Below are positions 36,830 to 46,124 of a stretch of DNA of 64,000 nucleotides, in pieces; position 1 is the first letter of the stretch, and the number at the start of each line of letters is the position of its first letter. Source of the DNA: PALSA-693 sp963702305 (GTDB lineage Bacteria > Actinomycetota > Acidimicrobiia > Acidimicrobiales > Palsa-688); the NCBI GenBank assembly GCA_963702305.1, contig CAVPBX010000012.1:1-64000 (forward strand), read 5' to 3'. The notes under the pieces were generated by a model that saw only the letters and a list, made by a program, of their open reading frames with translations, was not told the DNA's origin and made no database searches. Both the position numbers and the translations under genes were made by a program.

Positions 36830-38479
36830 GTGACCTCGGCGTCCTCGTACGCGCACGGTGCCTCCGACGTCCCGCTCCTCGGCGAGACGATCGGGTGCAA
36901 CCTGGCCGCCACCGCCGCCCGGCTCCCCGACCACGAAGCCCTGGTCGACTGGGCGTCCGGCCGGCGCTGGACCTACGCCGAACTGGCGGCGTGGGCGCGC
37001 CGGGTGGCGCGCGGCCTGCTCGTACTCGGGGTGAAAAAAGGTGACCGGGTGGGGATCTGGTCCCCGAATTGCCCCGAGTGGATCGCGGTGCAGTACGGAA
37101 CGGCCCTCATCGGGGCCATCCTCGTCAATGTCAACCCGGCCTACCGGGTGTCAGAGTTGGAGTTCGTGCTGCGCCAGTCGGGCGTCCGCTCGCTCGTCAG
37201 CGCCACCATGCACAAGACCAGTGACTACCGGAGCATGGTCGAGCAGGTCCGTCCCCAGCTACCGGGCCTGCACGAAGTCATCTACATCGACGACCCGTCC
37301 TGGGCCGCCTTCGAGGGGGCTGGCGCCGGGGTCGACGCCGGCGAGCTGGACGGGATCGGGGCCACCCTGGCCTTCGACGATCCCATCAACATCCAGTACA
37401 CCTCGGGGACGACCGGATTCCCGAAGGGCGCCACCCTCTCGCATCACAACATCCTCAACAACGGCTACTTCGTGGCGTCCCTCCTCGGCTACACCGAGGC
37501 GGATCGGGTCTGCCTGCCCGTCCCCTTCTACCACTGCTTCGGCATGGTGATGGGCAACCTCGGGGCCACCTCGCACGGGGCGACGATCATCATTCCGGCC
37601 CCGCTCTTCGACCCCTCGGCCACGCTGGCCGCCGTCGCCGGCGAGCGGTGCACGGCGCTGTACGGGGTGCCGACCATGTTCATCGCCGAGCTGGCCGCGA
37701 CCGACTTCGCCAGCTACGACCTGACCTCGTTGCGCACCGGGATCATGGCCGGCTCGCCCTGCCCGGTCGAGGTCATGAAGCGGGTCATGACCGAGATGCA
37801 CATGGAAGCGGTGGCCATCTGCTACGGCATGACCGAGACCTCCCCGGTGTCCACCCAGACCCGCGCCGACGACGATCTGGCCCGGCGCACGGCCACCGTC
37901 GGTCGGGTCCTGCCCCACATCGAGGTGAAGGTGATCGACCCCACGACCGGCCTGGTGGTGCCGGTTGGCACGCCGGGGGAACTGTGCACCCGCGGCTACT
38001 CCGTCATGCTCGGCTACTGGGACGAACCCGACAAGACCGGGGACGCCATCGACGCGGCCCGCTGGATGCACACCGGCGACCTCGCCGTCATGCGCGACGA
38101 CGGCTACGTCAACATCGTGGGGCGGATCAAAGACGTGGTCATCCGGGGCGGCGAGAACGTCTACCCCCGGGAGATCGAGGAATTCCTCTACAGCCACCCG
38201 GACATCGAGGACGTATCGGTCATCGGCGTGCCCGACGCCCGCTACGGCGAGGAGATCATGGCCTGGATTCGCATGCGGCCCGGGGCGACCCCCCTGGATG
38301 CCGCGGCGGTGCGCGCCTACTGCGAGGGGCGCATTGCCCACCAGAAGATCCCTCGGTACGTTCGCGTGGTCGAGGAGTTCCCCATGACGGTGACGGGCAA
38401 GATCCGCAAGGTGGAGATGCGGCGGGTGAGCATCGAGGAGCTCGGGTTGCACGCCGCGGCCGGCATCGAAACCGCGTAG
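36830..38479 (+). CDS. Long/medium-chain fatty-acyl-CoA ligase
   Basis: Adenylate-forming enzyme of 549 residues from a GTG. It has IQYTSGTTGFPKGATLSHHN near 188, ICYGMTETSPVSTQTR near 331, HTGDLAVMRDDGYVNIVGR near 413, KDVVIRGGENVYPREIEEF near 433 and the catalytic Lys in MTVTGKIRKVEMR near 527. The overall layout resembles the FadD/ACSF2-type acyl-CoA synthetases. It is followed by a methyltransferase gene 16 bases on. Substrate length cannot be read from the sequence. Confidence 0.93.
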   Translation: MTSASSYAHGASDVPLLGETIGCNLAATAARLPDHEALVDWASGRRWTYAELAAWARRVARGLLVLGVKKGDRVGIWSPNCPEWIAVQYGTALIGAILVNVNPAYRVSELEFVLRQSGVRSLVSATMHKTSDYRSMVEQVRPQLPGLHEVIYIDDPSWAAFEGAGAGVDAGELDGIGATLAFDDPINIQYTSGTTGFPKGATLSHHNILNNGYFVASLLGYTEADRVCLPVPFYHCFGMVMGNLGATSHGATIIIPAPLFDPSATLAAVAGERCTALYGVPTMFIAELAATDFASYDLTSLRTGIMAGSPCPVEVMKRVMTEMHMEAVAICYGMTETSPVSTQTRADDDLARRTATVGRVLPHIEVKVIDPTTGLVVPVGTPGELCTRGYSVMLGYWDEPDKTGDAIDAARWMHTGDLAVMRDDGYVNIVGRIKDVVIRGGENVYPREIEEFLYSHPDIEDVSVIGVPDARYGEEIMAWIRMRPGATPLDAAAVRAYCEGRIAHQKIPRYVRVVEEFPMTVTGKIRKVEMRRVSIEELGLHAAAGIETA

Positions 38480-38495
38480 CGCGAAAGGCGGCGGG

Positions 38496-39269
38496 ATGCT
38501 GCACGAGGACCGGCGGCGGGCAGGATCGTTCGGCGAGGACGCCGAGCAGTACGACCGGGCCCGCCCGACCTACCCCGACGAGCTCGTCGACCACCTGCTC
38601 CGCGCCGGTCCCGTTGAGGTACTCGACGTCGGGTGCGGCACCGGCATCGCGTCCCGCTTGTTCGTCGAGCGCGGCTGCCAGGTCGTCGGCGTCGAGGCGG
38701 ACGGCCGGATGGCGGCGGTGGCGCGCGCCCGCGGTCTCATTGCGGAGGAGGCCCCGTTCGAGACGTGGGACCCGGCGGGGCGGCGATTCGACCTGCTGGT
38801 CTCGGCGCAGGCCTGGCACTGGATCGACCCGGCGGCCGGCACCGACAAGGCCGCCGAGGTGCTGCGGCCCGGGGGCCGGGTCGGCGTCTTCTGGAATCGC
38901 GCCCGACCACCCGATCGGTTGCGGGCGGAGCTGGCCGCCGCCTACCGCCGGGTCGCCCCGCAGTTGGGTCGGGGATACGGGCTGCCGGCGGAGGCCTGGG
39001 ACGAACCAGACGAGGACACCCAGTCGGCGGCCGCGGCCTTCGCCGCCCATCCGGCCTTCGGCACCGGGCTCGTCCAGGTGTTTCGTCATACCGTCGACTA
39101 CACCACGGCGACCTGGGTGGACCAGCTTCCCACCCACAGCGATCACCGCACCCTGCCCCCCGACCAGCTCGCCGCGGTGCTGGCCGAGGTGGCCCGCACC
39201 ATCGACGGCTTGGGCGGGGCCTTCTCGGTGCAGTACTCGACCTGGCTGGTCGAAACCCGTCGACGCTGA
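38496..39269 (+). CDS. Class I SAM-dependent methyltransferase
   Basis: 257 residues. The SAM-binding glycine loop is VLDVGCGTGIASRLF near residues 41-55, with the acidic end of strand two in VVGVEADGRM near 66. SAQAWHWIDPA near 103 is the motif IV region of the UbiE/YafE-like family. It starts with SFGEDAEQYDRARPTYPDEL, a common opening in this group. The C-terminal part is helical. Substrate unknown. It is probably co-transcribed with the acyl-CoA ligase. Confidence 0.88.
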   Translation: MLHEDRRRAGSFGEDAEQYDRARPTYPDELVDHLLRAGPVEVLDVGCGTGIASRLFVERGCQVVGVEADGRMAAVARARGLIAEEAPFETWDPAGRRFDLLVSAQAWHWIDPAAGTDKAAEVLRPGGRVGVFWNRARPPDRLRAELAAAYRRVAPQLGRGYGLPAEAWDEPDEDTQSAAAAFAAHPAFGTGLVQVFRHTVDYTTATWVDQLPTHSDHRTLPPDQLAAVLAEVARTIDGLGGAFSVQYSTWLVETRRR

Positions 39270-39610
39270 TCCGCGACCATTCGACTGCGGTCACCGGACG
39301 TGGCGCCGGTTCGCGGGCCCCGCCCGCGGCTTCGGCCCGCGTCCGTGCCGGTTCGGGGCGGATCGCCGGCGGGAGGCACGCTCATTCGACGGTCGTCACA
39401 CCAGGTGGCAGCGGAATGCGCCGGTAAGTGCCACCGCGTCGAGCGCGCTCGGTGCGCCGCGGCCGCCACCACCTGCCACCGACGTCGAATCCCCGCTCCC
39501 GCGGCCACGATCCGCGGCTCGACGGGTGCCGCCCACTCGGACCGGCACCCGCACGGCGCCGGAGTTCCTGCCACCAGCTGTGAGTCCAATCGAACGGGCT
39601 CCGGGCCCTG
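39270..39610. other. Intergenic region between convergent genes, nothing recognised
   Basis: About 340 bases of GC-rich sequence with no supported gene on either strand, no tRNA-like fold and no clear tandem repeat. Short GC palindromes such as GGCCCCGCCCGCGG near 39320 could aid termination. Confidence 0.5.
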
Positions 39611-40522
39611 TCAGCGCGCCTCGAAGGGCTGATCGAGATCGGCCAGCTTGTCGGGGTTGAGCTGCACCCAGATGCGGGTCACCTTCCCGGCGCGGCACTC
39701 ACCGGCGATCACGATCGGCCCCGCGCGGTCGTCCACCACCAGGGCCGGCCCGGCGTTGACGGAGGCGACCCGGGTGGGCAGGATCCCGAGCCGGCGGGTG
39801 ATGGTGCCGAGGAGCCGGCCGACCCGGTAGGCGCCGAGCACCGGCCGCCGGGCGGCGTGGCGGTTGGGGCCGGCGTCGGTGATCAGGACCACCTCCGGAT
39901 CGAGCAGCTGTACGACGCGGGCCTCGTCGCCGGCGCTGAGCGCCACCAGCAGCTCGGCCAGCAGCTCCGCGGTCGCCGGCGCGGGGCCGTCCGTGTCCGC
40001 CTGGCGTGACAGGCGGATCTTGCGCCGGGCCCGAGTGGCGATCTGCCGGCACGCCCACTCGCTCTTGCCCACCGCCGGGGCGATCACCGAGTAGGGCTCG
40101 CCGAAGACGTCGGCGAGCAGCAAAACGGCCCGTTCCACCGGGGCCAGCTTGTCGAGGACCACCAGGAAGCCGAGGGTGAGCGACTCCGCCAGTTCGGTGT
40201 GCTCCTCCGGGGTGCGCGCGGTGCTGATCGGATCCGGGAGCCAGGGCCCGACGTACGCCTCCCGCCGGCGCTCGACCTCGCGGAGCCGGTCGAGGGCCAG
40301 CCGGGTGGTCACCGTCGTCAGCCAGCCCGGCGGGTTGGCGATGACGTCCTGATCGGTGGCGGACCAGCGCAGCCACGCGTCCTGGACGACGTCCTCGGCG
40401 TCGGACCGGCCGCCGAGGAGCCGGTAGGCCAAGCCCAGCAGTCGGGGTCGTTGGGCCTCGAAGGCGTCGACCGATCGGTCCGGCATGGTGGGTTGACGCC
40501 GCCCGCTCACCATTTGTGACAA
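39611..40522 (-). CDS. ECF41-type RNA polymerase sigma factor with SnoaL-like C-terminal domain
   Basis: About 303 residues. Region 2 (AYRLLGGRSDAEDVVQDAWL) and region 4 (LAPVERAVLLLADVFGEPYS with the KSEWACRQIATRARRKI helix) are clear. The ECF41 marks are both present: WLPDPI between the domains and NPDKL near the end of the SnoaL-like extension. That extension regulates the factor in place of an anti-sigma protein. Starts at TTG 40522, ATG 40513 or ATG 40486 are possible; the last gives the usual family N-terminus. It follows the histidine kinase by 6 bases, so the three genes form one unit. Confidence 0.9.
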   Translation of the reverse strand: MSQMVSGRRQPTMPDRSVDAFEAQRPRLLGLAYRLLGGRSDAEDVVQDAWLRWSATDQDVIANPPGWLTTVTTRLALDRLREVERRREAYVGPWLPDPISTARTPEEHTELAESLTLGFLVVLDKLAPVERAVLLLADVFGEPYSVIAPAVGKSEWACRQIATRARRKIRLSRQADTDGPAPATAELLAELLVALSAGDEARVVQLLDPEVVLITDAGPNRHAARRPVLGAYRVGRLLGTITRRLGILPTRVASVNAGPALVVDDRAGPIVIAGECRAGKVTRIWVQLNPDKLADLDQPFEAR

Positions 40523-40528
40523 GCCGGG

Positions 40529-41950
40529 CTAGGGGCGCGCCGGTTCGAGTTGAGCGGCCCCGGCGCCCGCCGGGTGCGGTTCGCGACCGTCGGGCGCGGG
40601 CGCCACCGGGAAGTGCACCAAGAAGGCCGCCCCGGGGGCGGCGTCGGTCACCTCGATGGTGCCGCCGTAGGCGTGGCACAGGTCGGCGACGATGGCCAGG
40701 CCGAGTCCGAACCCGCCGTGCTCACGGTCGCGGGCCTCGTCGAGGCGGACGAAACGCTCGAAGATGCGGCCTCGTTCGTCCGCAGGCACGCCGGGACCGT
40801 CGTCGCGAATCTCGAGGATGGCGAGGTCGCCCTGCCGGGCCACCACCACGTCGACGTGGGCCACCGCGAAGCGCCGGGCGTTGTCGACCAGGTTGGCCAC
40901 GATCCGCTCCAGGTAGCTCTTGGGCACCGGAACCCACACCGCCACGCCACTCACAGCCACGGCCGGCGGGCCCTCGGCGTGCTCGCCGATCTCCACCACC
41001 GAGCGGGCCACCGCGAGCAGGTCACACGTTTCGAACGACGGGACCAGCCGCCCTTCGTCCGAGCGGGCCAGCAGGAGGAGCTCCTCCACCAGATGGGCCA
41101 TTCGGCCGTCCTCGACCAGCACCTCGCCGGCCACCCGGTTCCAGTCCGCGGCCTCGGGCCGGTGCAGGGCCACCTCGACCGCGGTGCGGATGTTGGCGAT
41201 CGGGGATCGCAACTCGTGGGAGGCGTCAGCCACGAACCGCCGCTCGCGGGCCGAGGATGCCTCCAGCCGATCGAGCATGGAGTTGAGGGTGCGAGCCAGG
41301 CGACCCACCTCGTCGTCCGTCATGGGATCCGCCACTCGGCGCTCGCCCGGTTTCACGGCCACCTCGGCCACCTCCCGCCGCAGGACCTCGATGCGGCGCA
41401 GGGCCCGCCCGACCATCACCCAGCAGATGAGGCCCACGACCGCCAGCAGGATCGGCAACCCGATCTCGAGGAGTCGCTGGATCGAGCCGACGCTCTTGTC
41501 GTACTGATCCAGGGAGACCACCACCACCACGGTGGCGGCGTCGTGGCCCGCGGTGACCGGGACGGCGACGATGCGTACGTCACGGGCCGGGCCGAAAGAG
41601 GCGTCCGAGTTGGTTTGGATCATGGGATCACCCGGTGACCACAGAGCTGGCTTCTGGCGCAGGGCGTGGCTCGCCGCCACCACTCGCCCGTCGTGCAGAA
41701 CCTGGATCAATCCGGACTGGAGGTTGGGGGTCGGCGGCAGGTCCCACGGGGGCTTGAAGTCCTGGTTGAGGGCCACCACCTCCTGGGCCTGGACCTGCGC
41801 CGTCGTCACCAGCACGTTGTGCCGGTCGTGCTGGAGGGTGGCGTCCACCACTGCAGCCGACACACCGAGGGCGCACGCCACCGCCAGCACCGCGGCGGCC
41901 GTGACCCGGACCCGGACGCCGGAGAACAGCCGCAGCAGGCCCCTAAGCAC
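40529..41950 (-). CDS. Two-component sensor histidine kinase
   Basis: Membrane sensor of about 473 residues. Two membrane segments (VTAAAVLAVACALGVSAAVV near 20, GLPILLAVVGLICWVMVGRA near 165) enclose an external sensing region. A HAMP region is followed by the dimerisation helix with phospho-accepting H245 in DASHELRSPIANIRTAVE. The ATPase domain has ERIVANLVDNARRF, the DDGPGVP box and GGFGLGLAIVADLCHAYGG. The GTG at 41950 overlaps the regulator's stop; a GTG at 41962 is also possible. The C-terminal tail is Pro/Ala-rich. Confidence 0.93.
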   Translation of the reverse strand: MLRGLLRLFSGVRVRVTAAAVLAVACALGVSAAVVDATLQHDRHNVLVTTAQVQAQEVVALNQDFKPPWDLPPTPNLQSGLIQVLHDGRVVAASHALRQKPALWSPGDPMIQTNSDASFGPARDVRIVAVPVTAGHDAATVVVVVSLDQYDKSVGSIQRLLEIGLPILLAVVGLICWVMVGRALRRIEVLRREVAEVAVKPGERRVADPMTDDEVGRLARTLNSMLDRLEASSARERRFVADASHELRSPIANIRTAVEVALHRPEAADWNRVAGEVLVEDGRMAHLVEELLLLARSDEGRLVPSFETCDLLAVARSVVEIGEHAEGPPAVAVSGVAVWVPVPKSYLERIVANLVDNARRFAVAHVDVVVARQGDLAILEIRDDGPGVPADERGRIFERFVRLDEARDREHGGFGLGLAIVADLCHAYGGTIEVTDAAPGAAFLVHFPVAPAPDGREPHPAGAGAAQLEPARP

Positions 41951-42632
41951 GCGAGGTCCCACTGGAGCCGGACAGGCGGTAGCCGGCGCTGCGCACCGTG
42001 TCGATGCGCGACGGCTGGCCGGGCCGGTCCAGTTTGCGACGCAGATAGCCGATGTAGACCTCCACCACGTTGGCGTCCCGCTCGTCGGACGGATCCCACA
42101 CGTGCTGGAGGAGCTCGGCTTTCGGCACCGGCTCACCGCTGCGGTGCAGCAGGTACGCGAGGAGGGCGAACTCCCGGGCCGTCAGGGCCACCTCCTCGCC
42201 GTCCCGCCAGCACCGGTGCTCGCGGGTGTCGAGCCGGATGTCGCCAAAGCTGAGCACCGCCCCCTGCGCCGAACCGCCCCGGCGGATCAAGGCCCGCAGC
42301 CGGGCCAGGAGCACCGGGTAGGAGAACGGCTTCGACAGGAAATCGTCGGCGCCGGTATCGAGCGCCTCGGTCTGGTCGAACTCCCCCTGCTTGGCCGTGA
42401 GCATCAGCACCGGCACTCGGGACCCGCCGTCACGCAGTGCGGAGGTGACGGCGTACCCGTTCCGCTTCGGGAGCATCAGGTCCAGCACGATGGCGTCATA
42501 GGCCTCGGCCTGGGCTCGGGCCAAACCCTCTTCGCCGTCAACGGCGACATCGACGGTGTACCCCTCCGCGGCCAGCCCGCGGGCCAGGGAGCGGGCCATG
42601 GAGACCTCGTCCTCGACGATGAGGATTCGCAT
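41943..42632 (-). CDS. OmpR-family response regulator
   Basis: 229 residues. The receiver domain has acidic residues at 8-9 (VEDE), phospho-acceptor D51 in VLDLMLPKRNG, and the conserved Lys in LSKPFSYPVLLARLRAL near 101. The C-terminal winged helix shows LTAREFALLAYLLHRSGEPV and VVEVYIGYLRRKLDRPGQ, ending RSAGYRLSG. It is the first gene of the regulator, kinase, ECF41 operon. Target genes are unknown. Confidence 0.95.
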   Translation of the reverse strand: MRILIVEDEVSMARSLARGLAAEGYTVDVAVDGEEGLARAQAEAYDAIVLDLMLPKRNGYAVTSALRDGGSRVPVLMLTAKQGEFDQTEALDTGADDFLSKPFSYPVLLARLRALIRRGGSAQGAVLSFGDIRLDTREHRCWRDGEEVALTAREFALLAYLLHRSGEPVPKAELLQHVWDPSDERDANVVEVYIGYLRRKLDRPGQPSRIDTVRSAGYRLSGSSGTSRA

Positions 42633-42709
42633 TGTCCCCCAGTCTGCCCCTTGGCGGCCGCCGGGGGGCGGCGAGGGCCGGGCGGCCGCTGGTCGGTACA
42701 GTGCGGGCC

Positions 42710-43681
42710 ATGGCCGAGGACCTGGCTGCCGACATCGAGGACATCCTCGGCGGCGGCACCACGGTCAGCGGCCTGACGTCACTGTCGAGCGGGGCGTCCC
42801 GCCAGTCGTGGCGCTTCGAGGCGGCCCGGCCGGGGGACGCCCCGCAGCGCCTGGTGCTCCAGCGGGAGATGGTCGCCGGCGGCATCCGCCCCGGCGGCAC
42901 CAAAGGTCCGGTCGACATGGGCACGCAGGGGCGGCTGCTCGTCGCCGCCGGCGGCCTCGGGGTTCCGGTACCACCGGTGGTGGCGGCCGGCGAAATGGCG
43001 GGACTCCACTTCCTTATCACCGGATGGTTGGATGGGGAGGCGCTCCCGCCGAAGCTGCTGCGGGCGCCGGATCTGGCGGCGGGCCGCGCCCGTTTGCTCG
43101 AGGACTGCGCCCGGGCCCTGGCCGCCATCCACCGCATCCCGGCGTCCGTCGACCTGGACCTCGAACCCGAGGACCGGCTGGCGGTCTACCGCGGCTGGCT
43201 GGACACCATGGGCGAGCCCCGACCGGTGTTGGAGCTGGCCTACCGCTGGCTCGAACGGCACCGGCCCGACCCGGGCCCGCCGGTGGTCGTCCACGGCGAT
43301 TTTCGGCTCGGGAACCTCCTGGTGGACGCGAGCGGCCTGCGAGCCGTCCTGGACTGGGAGCTGGCCCACATCGGTGACCGCCACGAAGACCTGGCCTGGG
43401 CCACCATCCGGGCCTGGCGCTTCGACCGGCACCGCGAGCCGGGCACGTTCCCCGAGCCCGACCGGTGGGTGGCGGCGTACCAGGCCGCGGCGGGCTCGGA
43501 CGTCACCGTGGACCCGGACGCCTTCCGGTGGTGGCAGGTCGCCGGCACCTGGATCTGGGCGGTGATGAGCGCCATGCAGGCCAGACGGCACCTGGACGGG
43601 TGGGTGGCGTCCCTGGAGCACGCCACCATCGGCCGGCGGGTGTGCGAGAGCGAGTGGGACGTGCTGGAGCTGCTGCCGTGA
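42710..43681 (+). CDS. Phosphotransferase family protein (acyl-CoA dehydrogenase-associated type)
   Basis: Kinase-fold protein of 323 residues from the ATG at 42710. It opens like ACAD10-type phosphotransferases (TVSGLTSLSSGASRQSWRF). VVVHGDFRLGNLLVDASGL near 195 contains the catalytic Asp and VLDWELAHIGDRHEDLAWAT near 215 the metal-binding Asp. Its TGA overlaps the ATG of the DUF6285 gene, a pairing often seen in actinobacteria and proteobacteria next to acyl-CoA metabolism. Substrate unknown. Confidence 0.88.
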   Translation: MAEDLAADIEDILGGGTTVSGLTSLSSGASRQSWRFEAARPGDAPQRLVLQREMVAGGIRPGGTKGPVDMGTQGRLLVAAGGLGVPVPPVVAAGEMAGLHFLITGWLDGEALPPKLLRAPDLAAGRARLLEDCARALAAIHRIPASVDLDLEPEDRLAVYRGWLDTMGEPRPVLELAYRWLERHRPDPGPPVVVHGDFRLGNLLVDASGLRAVLDWELAHIGDRHEDLAWATIRAWRFDRHREPGTFPEPDRWVAAYQAAAGSDVTVDPDAFRWWQVAGTWIWAVMSAMQARRHLDGWVASLEHATIGRRVCESEWDVLELLP

Positions 43682-44025
43682 TGCACGGCCGGCCCACGGC
43701 CAAGGAGCTGGTGGACGCGGTGGCCGGGTTCCTGCGCGACGAGCTGTCCGCGCAGGTGGAGGAGCCGTGGCGCTACCAGGTCCGCATCGCCGTGCACGCC
43801 CTGGAGATCGTCGGGCGGGAACTGGAACTGGGACCGGCCCAGGCCGAGGCCCACCAGGCCCGGTTGGCCGCGTTCGGCGTGGCCGACGACGACGCCCTGG
43901 CGGAGGCCATCCGGGCCGGCCGACTCGACGATCATCCCGGGCTGCGGGCCCTCCTGACGGCGGACACCCGGGACCGGTTGCTCGTCGCCAACCCGCGCTG
44001 GCTCCCGCCCGAAGCGAGGACATAG
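43681..44025 (+). CDS. DUF6285 protein
   Basis: 114 residues, all helical in appearance: GRPTAKELVDAVAGFLRDEL, YQVRIAVHALEIVGREL, and an end with LLTADTRDRLLVANPRW. It overlaps the phosphotransferase stop codon by one base (TGATG) and is the usual small partner of such kinases. No catalytic motif is visible; a role as an accessory subunit of the kinase is inferred from the conserved pairing. Confidence 0.75.
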   Translation: MHGRPTAKELVDAVAGFLRDELSAQVEEPWRYQVRIAVHALEIVGRELELGPAQAEAHQARLAAFGVADDDALAEAIRAGRLDDHPGLRALLTADTRDRLLVANPRWLPPEART

Positions 44026-44035
44026 CCTGCCCGGC

Positions 44036-45274
44036 ATGGGGGAGCTGCAGGTCGAGGTCGAGGCCGGCGAGGTCGGTCTGGACAGTGGGCGGCTGGGCCG
44101 CATCGATCGGCACTTTCACCGCTACGTCGATGACGGCCGCCTGCCGGGCTGGCTCATCCTCGTCAGCCGGCGCGGGCAGGTGGCCCATCTGAGCAGTTAC
44201 GGGCTGCGCGACCGGGAGCGGGCCCTGCCGGTGGAGGCGGACACCATCTGGCGGCTGGCGTCGATGACCAAGCCCGTCACGTCCGTGGCGGCCATGATGC
44301 TCTACGAGGAAGGGGCCTTCGAGCTCAAGGATCCGGTGGCCCGGTGGATCCCGGCCTTCGGGAACGTCCGGGTCTACCGGGGCGGTTTCGGGGCGAGGGT
44401 CGAGACCCGCCCGGCGATAGAACCCGTCCGGGTGTGGCACCTGCTGACGCACACTGCGGGCCTGACCTACGGGTTCCACTACGCCCACCCGGTCGACGCC
44501 CTGTACCGGCAGGCCGGCTTCGAGTGGGGATCGCCGCCTGGCCTGGATCTGGAGGGCTGCTGCGAGGCGTGGGCCGGGCTGCCGCTGCTGTTCGAGCCCG
44601 GCACCGAGTTCAACTACTCGGTCGCCACCGACGTGCTGGGCCGGCTGGTCGAGGTGATCTCGGGGCAGTCGCTCGACGAGTTCTTCCGCACCCGGATCTT
44701 CGAGCCGTTGGGCATGACCGACACCGGCTTCTGGGCGGAGGGCGCGGCGGCGGAGCGCCTGGCGGCCGCCTACATGGCCAACCCCGACGGCGCCGACGCC
44801 CCGGCGGTCCCGATCGACGGCCGGGCCGCGACGCAGCGACCCACGATGTGGTCCGGCGGCGGCGGCCTGGTCGGCACCGCCCGCGACTACTACCGCTTCG
44901 CCCTGATGCTGCGGGGAGGCGGGGAATTGGAGGGGGTCCGGGTGTTGTCGCCTCGGACGGTGGCCTATATGGCCCGCAACCAGCTACCCGGCGGCGCCGA
45001 TCTGGAGCAGATCGGCCGGCGCCTGTTCGCGGAGACCACTTTCGACGGGGTCGGCTTCGGGCTGGGGTTCTCGGTCGTACTCGATCCGGCCAAGGGGAAG
45101 GTGCTGTGCGGGCGGGGCGAGTTCGGCTGGGGCGGGGCCTTCAGCACCGCCTTCTGGGTGGCCCCGGAGGAGGACTTGACCACTCTGTTCTTCACCCAGC
45201 TGCTGCCGTCGAGCACCCATCCGATCCGCTCGCAGCTCAAGCAGCTCGTGTACCAGGCCGTCGTCGATGGGTAG
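44036..45274 (+). CDS. Serine beta-lactamase-like hydrolase/esterase
   Basis: 412 residues of the beta-lactamase/EstB fold. The nucleophile motif SMTK is at 76-79 (WRLASMTKPVTSVAAM). The second motif is YSV within FNYSVATDVLGRLVEV near 198, with the Tyr kept but not the Asn of class C lactamases, as in many esterases. WHLLTHTAGLTYGF near 139 is typical. No signal peptide is present, so it is probably cytoplasmic. It is likely an esterase rather than an antibiotic-resistance enzyme. Confidence 0.9.
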   Translation: MGELQVEVEAGEVGLDSGRLGRIDRHFHRYVDDGRLPGWLILVSRRGQVAHLSSYGLRDRERALPVEADTIWRLASMTKPVTSVAAMMLYEEGAFELKDPVARWIPAFGNVRVYRGGFGARVETRPAIEPVRVWHLLTHTAGLTYGFHYAHPVDALYRQAGFEWGSPPGLDLEGCCEAWAGLPLLFEPGTEFNYSVATDVLGRLVEVISGQSLDEFFRTRIFEPLGMTDTGFWAEGAAAERLAAAYMANPDGADAPAVPIDGRAATQRPTMWSGGGGLVGTARDYYRFALMLRGGGELEGVRVLSPRTVAYMARNQLPGGADLEQIGRRLFAETTFDGVGFGLGFSVVLDPAKGKVLCGRGEFGWGGAFSTAFWVAPEEDLTTLFFTQLLPSSTHPIRSQLKQLVYQAVVDG

Positions 45275-45304
45275 GGCGTCGATGGGTAGGGCGTCGACGT
45301 AGGA

Positions 45305-46033
45305 CTAGGCCGCCGCCGCCGCCGCCGCCGCCGCCAGCGCCACCGGGCGGGGGGCCGGGCGGCGGGCCAGGGCCAGTTTCATCAAGCCGTCGCCGCGCCG
45401 CCGGCACAAGCTGACCGACAGGGCCGCCCCGCCGCCGACCCAGCACCAGCCGGCGATCTGATGGGCGCCCATGTAGACGGGCAACGACACCGTGGTCAGC
45501 AGCGCCAGGGTGGTGGCCCCGCTGGCCAGGTAGGTGAGCATCCAGATGACCGACAGGCCCCGGATGAGGGTCCGCCGGGTGGCCAGGTCGTCGGCCACAT
45601 GCGGCACCAGGTCCCGGGCCAGGCGTACCACCAGCGGCTCGCTGGTCCACATGGTGGCCACGAACATCAGGGCGAAGCCGGCGGTCTCGGCCACCGGGAT
45701 GGCGAAGTACACCATGCTCCGGCCGGTCGCCGCCGCGGCGACGGCCCGCACGGTCACCATGAACACGGTCATGAGCAGCATGCCCGACACCCGCCGGCGC
45801 CGGCTGTACTGGAAGGCCGCGAACGCGTAGGCGTACACCACCGACACGCCGATGGCCCACACCATGGAGCCGGCCGCCAGCGTCAGGTAGAAGAGGGCGA
45901 GGGGGATCAGGGTGGCCACCGCGATGGCCGGAAAGGCGGCCCGCAACAGCCGGCCCCCGGCCCGGAGCATGCTGTCCGGGGCGGGGGTCGGCGGCGCGGC
46001 GTAATGGTGCTCGTCCCCTGGCTGCCTCCGCAC
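45305..46033 (-). CDS. VC0807-like multi-pass membrane protein
   Basis: About 242 residues with five or six membrane segments (for example AVATLIPLALFYLTLAAGSM and ETAGFALMFVATMW). The layout resembles the VC0807 family, whose function is unknown. A GTG at 46033 follows AGAAGG at good spacing; an in-frame GTG two codons upstream is also possible. The C-terminus is an unusual run of Ala (encoded by a GCC-type repeat at 45309-45335). It diverges from zwf. Confidence 0.65.
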   Translation of the reverse strand: MRRQPGDEHHYAAPPTPAPDSMLRAGGRLLRAAFPAIAVATLIPLALFYLTLAAGSMVWAIGVSVVYAYAFAAFQYSRRRRVSGMLLMTVFMVTVRAVAAAATGRSMVYFAIPVAETAGFALMFVATMWTSEPLVVRLARDLVPHVADDLATRRTLIRGLSVIWMLTYLASGATTLALLTTVSLPVYMGAHQIAGWCWVGGGAALSVSLCRRRGDGLMKLALARRPAPRPVALAAAAAAAAA

Positions 46034-46124
46034 GCTCACCTTCTCATATCGTCCGAGGACCGGTGCCGCTTGAGGCCGGCCGGGAGCTACCCGGCGGACC
46101 AGCCACCGGCGTAACGTCGGCGGC

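Noticed and set aside
44036..45274. Antibiotic-resistance beta-lactamase
   Set aside because: It has SxxK but not the class C YxN, and no signal peptide; better read as an esterase-type member of the fold.
45309..45335. GCC-type microsatellite
   Set aside because: It encodes the C-terminal Ala run of the VC0807-like protein; interesting only as a possible length-variable tail.
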